From the NCBI GenBank assembly GCA_023431185.1, contig JAEYXS010000107.1, positions 1-56,441 of the forward strand: a stretch of DNA of 56,441 nucleotides. The letters run 5' to 3'. Numbering within the stretch: the stretch's first letter is position 1; every line of letters starts with the position of its first letter. This document shows, in pieces, positions 26,482-32,787 of this stretch. Under the pieces are notes generated by a model. It searched no databases. It had not been told where the DNA came from and saw only the letters and a list, made by a program, of their open reading frames with translations. This DNA is from Verrucomicrobiota bacterium (GTDB lineage: Bacteria; Verrucomicrobiota; Verrucomicrobiia; Limisphaerales; JAEYXS01). Both the position numbers and the translations under genes were made by a program.

Positions 26482-27399
26482 CTACTTCTGCATCATCAGA
26501 TCATCCACCACCACAGCCAACTCTTCTAGATACGCATCACCCTTCGGATGATTCGTCAGCGCCACCAGGATGTAATGCCGGTCCGCCCCCGTGATCACCG
26601 CGCTGTCATGCAGCCATGTCTGCCACGAACCCCACTTACGGATGATCTTCACGTCGCGCGCCTTCAAACCCTTCACAAACTTGATCTGGTCATGCGGAAT
26701 CTCTGGCGATTCAAAAATCTCCCGCATCACCTTGGATGCTTCCGGCGACACCAGCTTCCCCTGCTCCAGCCACAGATAATACCTCAACAACTGCCGCACC
26801 GTCGCCCCATGCGAGAATTCGCCCACCGGGTCTGGGATGCGTTCCCCCTCCTTGCTGTAGTGCTTCCCCACCCAGATGCCTCCGCCATGGTTCGTGTTAT
26901 ACAGACCATAGTCATTCAGCACCTGCTGGATTTGCTTCAGCCCCATCTCCAGCGAATACTTCGCTGCCATCTCATTGCTCGACGCCTTCGCCATCAGCCC
27001 CAGCTCATGTCGCGTCACGGAAGAAAGATTCGTCACCGCCTCAGGATGAAGCTGAATGTAAGCGAGCAAGATACCGATCTTCGGCACACTCGCCGCGTAT
27101 TCCATCCGGTCCGGCCGCAGAATCGCGAGCCGCAGCGTCCGCAAATCCAGCACCCCCACCATCGTCTGCTCTGCCTTCATTCCATGACGCTCGCGCAACT
27201 TTCCATCCATCGCCTCCAGCTTCGCCTGCAATTCCGCATCCGTCTTCGTATTGATCTCCAGCGCGTAACCGTCAAATTTTTGCTTCATGGAAGTGGCCGA
27301 ACTGGCGCAACCGCTCAACCCCAGCAGCAGTGCAACGAGTCTCAACGCATGCCAAAACAACCTTACCCGCTCTGCTTCAGGTGTTTTGATCGTGCTCAT
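26482..27399 (-). CDS. Class A beta-lactamase-like serine hydrolase lipoprotein
   Basis: 305 residues with an N-terminal hydrophobic stretch and a lipobox (LLGLSGC), so it is likely anchored to a membrane. The catalytic SxxK motif is SVPK (YAASVPKIGILLAY). SSN (KASSNEMA) occupies the SDN position. A clear KTG triad is not evident (IRKWGSW is in the expected region), so true beta-lactamase activity is doubtful. It interrupts the tRNA array between the Gly and Cys genes and may be a later insertion. Confidence 0.75.
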   Translation of the reverse strand: MSTIKTPEAERVRLFWHALRLVALLLGLSGCASSATSMKQKFDGYALEINTKTDAELQAKLEAMDGKLRERHGMKAEQTMVGVLDLRTLRLAILRPDRMEYAASVPKIGILLAYIQLHPEAVTNLSSVTRHELGLMAKASSNEMAAKYSLEMGLKQIQQVLNDYGLYNTNHGGGIWVGKHYSKEGERIPDPVGEFSHGATVRQLLRYYLWLEQGKLVSPEASKVMREIFESPEIPHDQIKFVKGLKARDVKIIRKWGSWQTWLHDSAVITGADRHYILVALTNHPKGDAYLEELAVVVDDLMMQK

Positions 27400-27515
27400 G
27401 GAATGGTTTTATGTCCGTGTTTTTGCCTGAAAACCGCTCCTTTCACAAGCCCGTAGCCGCCGGCGCGTATGAATGCCAGTTGACTCCACCCGCCCCCGTT
27501 GCTTGTCTAGCACCG

Positions 27516-27944
27516 ATGTCTGATAACTCGACCCCGTCCCCCTCACCCGCTCACGTCGTAGGTGAAGGCTATGATTTCAATGTGATCCGCACTGCGCTCA
27601 ATGGGAACAACGCCCCGCCCCACTTCGTCATCCACGAACGCGGCGTGATCAAAGGCGTGTGCCTCGGCCTCATGTGGAATCCGCTCGCCGAAAGTAATCC
27701 CTGCGAAGTCTGGGTGGGCAAAAAAGGCGACCTGCCCAAATGGGGCGCTAAACTCGCCGAGACCACTGGCCCGCTCCCCGTCTATGTCCGCCGCGAAGAA
27801 GGCGGCAAATGGTTCTACACCGGCCTGCACGAAGTCACCGGCACTACCGTAGAATCCGCCGAACTCTGGCGCCGCATCAAGCCCCCGACCATCACCGGCA
27901 TCTCCCGCGTCGTCTTCCTGAAACGCTGCGAACCGGCGAAATGA
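27516..27944 (+). CDS. Hypothetical protein, 142 residues
   Basis: Only this gene and none of its neighbours is on the plus strand inside the island. The start at 27516 (MSDNSTPSPSP) was chosen because upstream residues are low-complexity. The body (YDFNVIRTALNGNN, FVIHERGVIKGVCLGLMWNP, GPLPVYVRREEGGKWFYTG) looks like a folded soluble domain. I do not recognise the family. Confidence 0.6.
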   Translation: MSDNSTPSPSPAHVVGEGYDFNVIRTALNGNNAPPHFVIHERGVIKGVCLGLMWNPLAESNPCEVWVGKKGDLPKWGAKLAETTGPLPVYVRREEGGKWFYTGLHEVTGTTVESAELWRRIKPPTITGISRVVFLKRCEPAK

Positions 27945-27961
27945 TCTGACTGGCTGTAAAT

Positions 27962-28036
27962 TGGGATCCCGTATGGGAATCGCACCCATCTGAACAGTTT
28001 TGCAAACTGCTGCCTAAGCTGCTCGGCCAACGGGAT
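27962..28036 (-). tRNA. tRNA-Cys(GCA), aberrant elbow
   Basis: Acceptor ATCCCGT/ACGGGAT, C73, CCA. Anticodon loop TTGCAAA. T-loop TGCGATT. D-loop GAGCAGCTTA. Confidence 0.85.
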
Positions 28037-28053
28037 CTTTGGATATCTTTCGC

Positions 28054-28263
28054 TTACTTCGCCACGGATTCGATTGTCGCCAGATGACGTCGTATCCAAC
28101 GCATGAAGAACAGCGCCTTGTCCTCCATCAGCAACGTGGCATTGCCCACCTCATCCAGCGGCACGGGAAACTGGAAGCCGCCTTCCGTTTCATAGATGAA
28201 GTTGCATTCGCGATAATGGACAAAGCGTGCTTTCTTGCCTTTGACGAGTTCGGTGATGTTCAT
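28054..28263 (-). CDS. Small hypothetical protein, 69 residues
   Basis: Starts MNITELVKGKKARFVHYREC with AAAGGACT at proper spacing. The predicted beta-rich first half carries FIYETEGGFQFPVPLDEVG. No family is recognised. It sits 62 nt downstream of the SEC-C gene and just before tRNA-Cys, so it probably belongs to the island transcript. Confidence 0.65.
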   Translation of the reverse strand: MNITELVKGKKARFVHYRECNFIYETEGGFQFPVPLDEVGNATLLMEDKALFFMRWIRRHLATIESVAK

Positions 28264-28325
28264 ACGAGTCCTTTCCCAACGTGCTTGGGACTACTCCCGG
28301 AAAAAAGTAGTTCCTGTGCTTACCA

Positions 28326-29327
28326 TCATATCTGCCTGAACGCAGGCAGCAGTTCCGGAAATTTTTGTCCCGACCCACAAGGGCAGATATCATTACGGCC
28401 GAGCTTCTCGAACAGCTCTTTATTCCCGTGGACGATGCGCTCACCACGTTTCACTTGTGTCTCGGAAGGGAAACCCTTGCGACGTTTGCTGGTGATCTCA
28501 AAGTTCGGCTGTTCATCTTCTGTCATGTGCTTTGCCATAAGTCCTCCTGGAATTGTTGTTGATAGGTAACCCACCGCGAAAAGCGCGGTTGTCAAAGCAC
28601 CTGAATGCTCTGAAGACCGCGCTTTTATCATCGGTTTGTTGACCAACCCGTATTGCCTTAATTCACGACGTGACAGCTGATGCTTGGACACACAGGCTCC
28701 ACGATGTCCAACATTGTGCGAGAAAACCACCCGCCGCTCCAACAGGTCAAAAACTCCCGCGCCATCTCGCAGTTTCTTGAATCGGAATTCATACCAGATG
28801 CCGTCGATGCGCTTCAACATCACGTCATCAGTGAGCCAGCGCACCTCGGACAGTCGCTCTTCTTCCGCCCTTCTAGCCTCACGCTCCTTTCGCCTGGTGG
28901 AGTGAGATTCAAGGAGCAATCCGGATTCAGGATGAACATAGAAAACGGGCCAACAAGTGCTACCACCCCTCACTTCACTCTCAATGCCGTAGTCGTGGCA
29001 CCATACCACCCCATCTCGCATGAACGTGTTACGCTCCACCATCTGCAAAAGATGAAAACGGATGTGCGCACGCACGACATTGTCCGGCTTGAAGATGGGA
29101 CTGCCCTCACTATAGACATCGTTCCAAGGACGACCGACATTTGACCTAAGCCAGCGTTTCAAGGGCCCAAGATGCTCACCGAACCATTTCCGCACTGTAT
29201 GCGGTTTCTTGATGCTCTCGTATTTCGGGGCATCTTCGCAATCAATCTGCGGACGAGGAAATTGCCTCGCGAAGTATTGTCCGCCTCGCGGTTCTTCGCA
29301 GAGGACTTTGTGCATGTCATCTCTCAT
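28326..29327 (-). CDS. Two-part protein with C-terminal SEC-C-like motif (possible gene fusion)
   Basis: The open frame is 333 residues. The first roughly 260 residues (HTVRKWFGEHLGPLKRWLRS, GIWYEFRFKKL, SRRELRQYGLVN) form an unrecognised domain. The last 70 begin MAKHMTEDEQPNF and carry GRNDICPCGSGQKF, the first half of a SEC-C zinc motif; the final paired Cys/His ligands are missing (ends ELLPAFRQI). A strong AGGAGG lies 5-6 nt before the internal ATG at 28538. This suggests the tail was, or still is, made as a separate small protein, with the upstream gene having lost its stop. No function can be assigned; nucleic-acid or translation-linked roles are known for SEC-C proteins. Confidence 0.6.
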   Translation of the reverse strand: MRDDMHKVLCEEPRGGQYFARQFPRPQIDCEDAPKYESIKKPHTVRKWFGEHLGPLKRWLRSNVGRPWNDVYSEGSPIFKPDNVVRAHIRFHLLQMVERNTFMRDGVVWCHDYGIESEVRGGSTCWPVFYVHPESGLLLESHSTRRKEREARRAEEERLSEVRWLTDDVMLKRIDGIWYEFRFKKLRDGAGVFDLLERRVVFSHNVGHRGACVSKHQLSRRELRQYGLVNKPMIKARSSEHSGALTTALFAVGYLSTTIPGGLMAKHMTEDEQPNFEITSKRRKGFPSETQVKRGERIVHGNKELFEKLGRNDICPCGSGQKFPELLPAFRQI

Positions 29328-29393
29328 AGGAATGGGTGCGGGATCAGCCGCGTTATTGGTTGGTTTTGATTATCAACATTTGCTTAACAAGGG

Positions 29394-29465
29394 GCACGAC
29401 CAGCCGGATTCCAACCGGCTCCGACGCCGGTGGTGGCGTCATGCTGTCATTACAATATGGCCGTG
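29394..29465 (-). tRNA. tRNA-like gene, anticodon uncertain
   Basis: Acceptor CACGGCC/GGTCGTG and T-arm GCCGG-TTGGAAT-CCGGC are sound. The anticodon arm GACGCC/GGCGTC leaves a 6-nt loop ACCACC, so Gly(ACC) or Trp(CCA) are both readable. No CCA. Confidence 0.5.
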
Positions 29466-29473
29466 ATAAAAAT

Positions 29474-29547
29474 TGGGGTGACCAACCGGACTTGCACCGG
29501 CACAAACGCCTTCACAGGGCGTGATGCTACTCTTACATCATGGCCAC
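29474..29547 (-). tRNA. tRNA-His(GUG), aberrant elbow
   Basis: Acceptor GTGGCCA/TGGTCAC, C73 (a His identity base), CCA. Anticodon loop CTGTGAA. T-loop TGCAAGT. D-loop AAGAGTA. Confidence 0.87.
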
Positions 29548-29554
29548 CATCCAG

Positions 29555-29634
29555 AAAGGGACGAGGTGTGAAGTCCGAAATGCGAAACGGGCCTGTATTG
29601 GAATCGCTCCTGGCACCTCTTCCTTCGTCCCTTT
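29555..29634. repeat. Palindromic element flanked by AAAGGGACGA
   Basis: AAAGGGACGA and TCGTCCCTTT pair, with inner GGTG/CACC arms. It is related to 25188-25267. Confidence 0.55.
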
Positions 29635-29664
29635 TAATGAATGAACGCCGGTGACCGTCCCGGC

Positions 29665-30237
29665 TTAGAAGCTTTCGGCATTTCGTGGCGACACGTTCCA
29701 GTTCACCTGCTTTTTATCAGCCAGATAAAACTGGATGGATGCCGCCAATGAACTGCTCACTCGCAGGATTATGGGCAAAAACCCGCGGCCTTCGCACGTG
29801 GCTTGTCCCGGAGCATCCTCCGCATCGATGATGAAGTGTTCATCCCAACGCACGACACCGTACTCGCCATTGGCCGCCAGACCGGCGTGCACACAGGGTT
29901 TTCCCTGCGTGCGGACAAAATCCTGGACCAAACGGCGGCTCCCCGCATTGTCGAAGCAGTCTACCACCAAATCTGCCGGAGCCATGACCGCCTCGGCATT
30001 CAGCGCCGTCAGGCGGACTGGATAGTCTTGCAGCTTGGCATCGTAGAAATTCAGCAACTGCATCTTCAGCGCAGTGGCCTTGTTCTTGCCAACCATCTGT
30101 TTGACGAACCACTGCGAGGCCAGGTTCTTCGACTCCACGCGGTCAAAGTCGATGACCGCAAGTTCATGACCGGCATCACGCAGCAGGAACAGCGCGTGAG
30201 AACCCAGTGCCCCGCCACCACAGAATAGAATCTTCAT
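29665..30237 (-). CDS. ThiF/E1-like adenylyltransferase
   Basis: 190 residues from ATG 30237 (a GTG start at 30288 is possible but has no ribosome site). The Rossmann nucleotide loop is FCGGGALGSHA. The E1 signature DFDRVESKNLASQWF and VGKNKA follow, then VDCFDNAGSRRLV, the conserved Asp-Asn pair. ThiF/E1 proteins adenylate the C-terminus of a ubiquitin-like or sulphur-carrier protein. No CxxC zinc pairs are seen, so it is a compact form. It is the last gene of the cassette unknown-JAB-Ubl-E1 that follows the Y-RNA array; the likely partner is the 79-residue protein encoded upstream. Confidence 0.87.
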   Translation of the reverse strand: MKILFCGGGALGSHALFLLRDAGHELAVIDFDRVESKNLASQWFVKQMVGKNKATALKMQLLNFYDAKLQDYPVRLTALNAEAVMAPADLVVDCFDNAGSRRLVQDFVRTQGKPCVHAGLAANGEYGVVRWDEHFIIDAEDAPGQATCEGRGFLPIILRVSSSLAASIQFYLADKKQVNWNVSPRNAESF

Positions 30238-30320
30238 AAAGTCAAAAATGCATCGCCCTTCCGGCGATTGTGCCCATGGAAGAATCACCGGACGGGGTGA
30301 TCACCACCCCGATCCGGTCT

Positions 30321-30560
30321 TCAAGCACCAAACGGCACCTTCGGTCGCACCACGAACCGCGGTTGCGGTCCTTGGAAGCGATCGATGACAAAGTTCGCAA
30401 ACGCGTTGCGCGGAATCGCAGACGTGATGCCCGGGACTTCTCCCGCACGCACGGCTTCCTCACACACACGCTTGATCGTGTTATCGTCCACGCCCGGCTC
30501 CATGTTCACCAGATAGTTACCGCTCTGGCCCTGCCAGGTGATGTTGATCAATACATTCAT
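30321..30560 (-). CDS. Small putative ubiquitin-like (beta-grasp) protein
   Basis: 79 residues starting MNVLINITWQGQSGNYLVN, with a perfect AGGAGG before the ATG at 30560. The pattern fits a beta-grasp fold: two short strands (VLINITW and NYLVNME), a helix (DDNTIKRVCEEAVRAG), then strands (NFVIDRF, RFVVRP). The C-terminus is KVPFGA, ending Gly-Ala rather than Gly-Gly. Removal of the last Ala would expose a single Gly. The role as carrier is inferred from its place between a JAMM peptidase (16 nt upstream) and an E1 (83 nt downstream). Confidence 0.6.
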   Translation of the reverse strand: MNVLINITWQGQSGNYLVNMEPGVDDNTIKRVCEEAVRAGEVPGITSAIPRNAFANFVIDRFQGPQPRFVVRPKVPFGA

Positions 30561-30576
30561 CGTTTTTCCTCCTTTC

Positions 30577-30945
30577 CTAATCTTGTTTTTTTCCTGCTGG
30601 CTTCGGGCTTCCGTATGAAAGTTCCCGCAATAGAGCCAGCCACCATGGACTATCCTCCCGAAGGGCATCCTTACCCTCACGACGGGAGATAAAACCTTCC
30701 CGTGTCACGATGGACCAGATGAAAGCTTTGCCCGTGCCTGCCTCCACAGCGGACATCGTGGTCAAATCTTCGCTTGAAAAATCCAGCATGTTACCGGGAT
30801 GAGAGTGCACGATCTCCGTGATCTCATGCCGGTTCTGCCAGATGATCTCCCAACGTTCCCTCGCATCCGGAATGCGCGTAGCCGTTCCGGAATACACTCG
30901 CAGGATGGCTTCTCCTGCTAGGACGAAACAAACTTCCCGTGACAT
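30577..30945 (-). CDS. JAB/MPN (JAMM) metallopeptidase
   Basis: 122 residues from ATG 30945, preceded by GAGGAG. The JAMM zinc site is complete: HSH, seven residues, then SxxD (HSHPGNMLDFSSED), with an upstream catalytic Glu. JAMM proteins cleave ubiquitin-like proteins from conjugates or trim their C-termini. The gene starts 13 nt after the stop of the 274-residue gene, and its own stop overlaps the ribosome site of the ubiquitin-like gene, so the cassette is translated as one unit. Confidence 0.88.
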   Translation of the reverse strand: MSREVCFVLAGEAILRVYSGTATRIPDARERWEIIWQNRHEITEIVHSHPGNMLDFSSEDLTTMSAVEAGTGKAFIWSIVTREGFISRREGKDALREDSPWWLALLRELSYGSPKPAGKKQD

Positions 30946-30958
30946 AATGTCTGGCTCC

Positions 30959-31783
30959 TCACACTTGGCGGAACACATGCAGCCTGCCCGTCTCCACCGC
31001 TTCACGCACGGCTGAAGGCAGACTGGACAAGTTCAAACGGTCATCCGCTCCGCTCAGACAGATGCCCGCATCCACGATCCGTAACGTCCCGGTATTGATG
31101 ACACACTCAAAACGTTGTCCGGCAAGCCGATAACGGACGACCGCCTGATCCTGCCCTTGGCGACGCCAACTGATGAGTGCCGCACCGGTATGCGAAAGCG
31201 CCACACTGATCCGGCCTTCCAGAGTTTCTTGCCAGCGGGCCAGTTCAGCCGCGCGCTGTTGCAACTGCGCCTCTTCAAGTTTGCGGCGTTCCGCCTCACG
31301 AGCGAGTGCACGTTGGGTGCTTTCCAACACAAAAGCCTGAGCCAAGGCCGGGGTGACACCACGCACAGCTTCAATGGAGCGGTCTTCCTCGAACGCGTCC
31401 CGCACTTGCGGTTCCACCTCCGTTTCGAACTCGACTCCTGCAAAAAGCAGATGGCCATCAAACCATTTGCGCGCCGAGATGGGAGAGAACTTGGGTGGCT
31501 CCTGTTCGGCGGAAAGACCGAACAGTCGCGCCTGAAAGTCATTACCCAGCAATCTTCCACCAACCAGATAGCCGGTGACCCGAGGCAATTTCCATGATTC
31601 CAACTGCGGTTCCACGCTGCCTTCTGGAACCAGGAACCGTCCGCTTTTGCGGAACACGTACCATCCCGGAGCCAAAGATTCCTTCAGCCGATAGGTCTGC
31701 GCATCATCGCAGACGGACCGTCCACCGAAGCATGGCAGCTTCGGTCTTTCGTCCTCACGTTGAAGAAACTGGGTGTAGTCCAT
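30959..31783 (-). CDS. Unknown 274-residue protein of the Ro60/Ubl cassette
   Basis: The longer open frame to 32041 runs through Y-like RNAs, so the start is set at ATG 31783 (MDYTQFLQREDERP), 22 nt after the last RNA unit. Residues about 1-150 are mixed alpha/beta (LPCFGGRSVC, LAPGWYVFRKSGRFLVP). Residues about 160-200 form a charged Glu/Arg-rich helix, probably coiled coil. The C-terminal 85 residues contain ALISWRR, RFECVINTGTLRIVDAGICL and LSSLPSAVREAVETGRL, with two conserved-looking cysteines. I do not recognise the family. Its position suggests an E2-like or adaptor role, but no E2 signature is visible. Confidence 0.6.
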   Translation of the reverse strand: MDYTQFLQREDERPKLPCFGGRSVCDDAQTYRLKESLAPGWYVFRKSGRFLVPEGSVEPQLESWKLPRVTGYLVGGRLLGNDFQARLFGLSAEQEPPKFSPISARKWFDGHLLFAGVEFETEVEPQVRDAFEEDRSIEAVRGVTPALAQAFVLESTQRALAREAERRKLEEAQLQQRAAELARWQETLEGRISVALSHTGAALISWRRQGQDQAVVRYRLAGQRFECVINTGTLRIVDAGICLSGADDRLNLSSLPSAVREAVETGRLHVFRQV

Positions 31784-31805
31784 GGTGATGCCCAAAGGTA
31801 AATTC

Positions 31806-31945
31806 GCCCTGCGCGAGTGGAAAGAAGTGTTTTTGGTAGCCTGATACGCAGGCCGACGCCGGATTCGAACCGGATCCTTCTGTTTGCGAAACAGACGCTC
31901 TACCTTTTGAGCTATGCTTGTGACTTCTGACCGTTTGCACAGGGC
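31806..31945 (-). ncRNA. Y-RNA-like unit 6, permuted tRNA mimic
   Basis: The basal stem GCCCTGTGC/GCGCAGGGC is followed by an internal loop (AAACGGTC with CACTC on the other side), a middle stem GAAGT/ACTTC, and a tRNA-like head. Head order is D-arm (GCTC...GAGC, loop with GG), anticodon arm (loop TTCGCAA), T-arm (TTCGAAT), then a hairpin GGCCTG/CAGGCT that stands for a closed acceptor. This is tRNA cut between acceptor and D-arm. Confidence 0.72.
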
Positions 31946-31983
31946 AAAGTGATGCCGGGTGTGAGCCCGGGCCAAAGAGTATC

Positions 31984-32120
31984 GCCACACGAGTGGGGAG
32001 AAGTGTTGCTTTTGCAGTTTATCAGACTGTTGCCAATCCATTTGGCTTCATGCCCGTAAGATGGGCACGGCGGGAATCGAACCCGTTGGTTTGCTTGTGA
32101 CTTCCAACCGATTGTGTGGC
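31984..32120 (-). ncRNA. Y-RNA-like unit 5, permuted tRNA mimic
   Basis: Basal stem GCCACAC/GTGTGGC (changed on both strands relative to unit 2). Middle stem GAAGT/ACTTC. The head runs T-arm (TTCGATT), acceptor strands CGTGCCC and GGGCATG joined by a short loop, D-arm (loop with GG), anticodon arm (loop CTGATAA, GAU). The 3' half of the tRNA precedes the 5' half. Confidence 0.78.
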
Positions 32121-32130
32121 AGAAAAAGAG

Positions 32131-32270
32131 GCATCACGCGAGTGGAAGAAGTATGTTTTGTCAGTTCTAGAGACTGATGCCTTTTCCATTTGGCTACTTC
32201 CCCATATGGAGGGGAAGGCAGGATTCGAACCTACATGTATGCTTGTAACTTCCGGCCGATTGCGTGATGC
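32131..32270 (-). ncRNA. Y-RNA-like unit 4, permuted tRNA mimic
   Basis: Basal stem GCATCACGC/GCGTGATGC. Middle stem GAAGT/ACTTC. The head is permuted as in unit 5: T-loop TTCGAAT, then CTTCCCC-TCCATAT-GGGGAAG as a closed acceptor hairpin that still contains CCA, D-arm with GG, and anticodon arm TCAGT-CTCTAGA-ACTGA (CUA). Confidence 0.8.
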
Positions 32271-32329
32271 AAAACTATCTGGCCGATGATCCAGGGCAAC
32301 CATCCGCCCCCTGGGCATCGGAAAATTTT

Positions 32330-32404
32330 TACGCGAGTGGTTGGAGGTGGCTGCATCGCAGCGGGCATTACTTTGAACGCTTGTGACTTCCAACCGATTG
32401 CGTA
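32330..32404 (-). ncRNA. Y-RNA-like unit 3, reduced head
   Basis: Basal stem TACGC/GCGTA, conserved AATCGG and CACTCGCG, and stem GGTTGGA/TCCAACC. The head is only a GCTGC-GAT-GCAGC hairpin. A tRNA-like fold is not visible, so the unit is decayed or minimal. Confidence 0.55.
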
Positions 32405-32426
32405 TTTCAGACATTGATAAAAGAGA

Positions 32427-32546
32427 CGCCACGCGAGTGAGACGAAGTATTGTTTCAGCGTCGGATTCGAACCGACTACCACCTGCTTCTTAGACAGATG
32501 CTCTACCGAATGAGCTAGCTTGTGACTTGCGTCCGATTGCGTGGCG
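32427..32546 (-). ncRNA. Y-RNA-like unit 2, tRNA mimic with vestigial acceptor
   Basis: Basal stem CGCCACGC/GCGTGGCG. Middle stems GACG/CGTC and AAGT/ACTT. The head has D-arm (loop ATTCGGTA), anticodon arm (loop CTAAGAA) and T-arm (TTCGAAT) in normal order, but only AGC/GCT remains of the acceptor. Confidence 0.72.
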
Positions 32547-32557
32547 GAAAAAAGAGA

Positions 32558-32696
32558 CATCACGCGAGTGGGAAGAAGTATTGTTTGTCAGTTTAGTGAA
32601 CTGATGCCTGATCCATTAGGCTACTTCCTCGTATGGAGAGGAAGGCAGGAATCGAACCTACATGTATGCTTGTAACTTCCAGCCGATTGCGTGATG
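32558..32696 (-). ncRNA. Y-RNA-like unit 1, permuted tRNA mimic
   Basis: Basal stem CATCACGC/GCGTGATG, internal loop AATCGG and CACTC, middle stem GAAGT/ACTTC. Head order: T-arm (TTCGATT), closed acceptor hairpin CTTCCTC...GAGGAAG containing CCA, D-arm (GG present), anticodon arm TCAGT-TCACTAA-ACTGA. The 3' flank is T-rich (CTCTTTTTT), so the stem could double as a terminator or U-tail. It starts about 90 nt after the Ro60 stop. Confidence 0.8.
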
Positions 32697-32738
32697 CGAA
32701 ATCAAATATTAGTCGTCTCTCCACCTAAGGGCGGAAAG

Positions 32739-32773
32739 GATCGCCGGACGGCATCTTGCAGCCGTCCGGCGAT
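32739..32773 (-). terminator. 13-bp GC-rich hairpin between Ro60 and the Y-like array
   Basis: ATCGCCGGACGGC and GCCGTCCGGCGAT are perfectly complementary, starting about 15 nt past the Ro60 stop. The 3' tail on the minus strand is CCTTTCC, weak for a terminator, so it may be a processing or stability hairpin. Confidence 0.5.
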
Positions 32774-32787
32774 GTGGATGGTCTCAA

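Noticed and set aside
26482..27399. True antibiotic-resistance beta-lactamase
   Set aside because: SxxK is present but the KTG motif is not clear. Many class A-like lipoproteins of this phylum are not lactamases.
30959..32041. A 360-residue frame starting at 32041
   Set aside because: Its first 86 codons run through Y-like units 5 and 6. The start at 31783, just after the last RNA, is more plausible.
31806..32696. Repeats spaced 138-177 bp resemble a CRISPR or satellite array
   Set aside because: The spacing units are structured RNAs with changing but complementary stems and tRNA-like heads. The repeats are not identical direct repeats and there is no cas gene.
31806..32696. Ordinary tRNAs interrupted by a 60-nt element, read from one unit into the next
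   Set aside because: Joining the 5' half of one unit with the 3' half of the next gives mismatched acceptor stems, whereas halves within one unit pair 7 of 7. The basal stems also pair within units, not across them.
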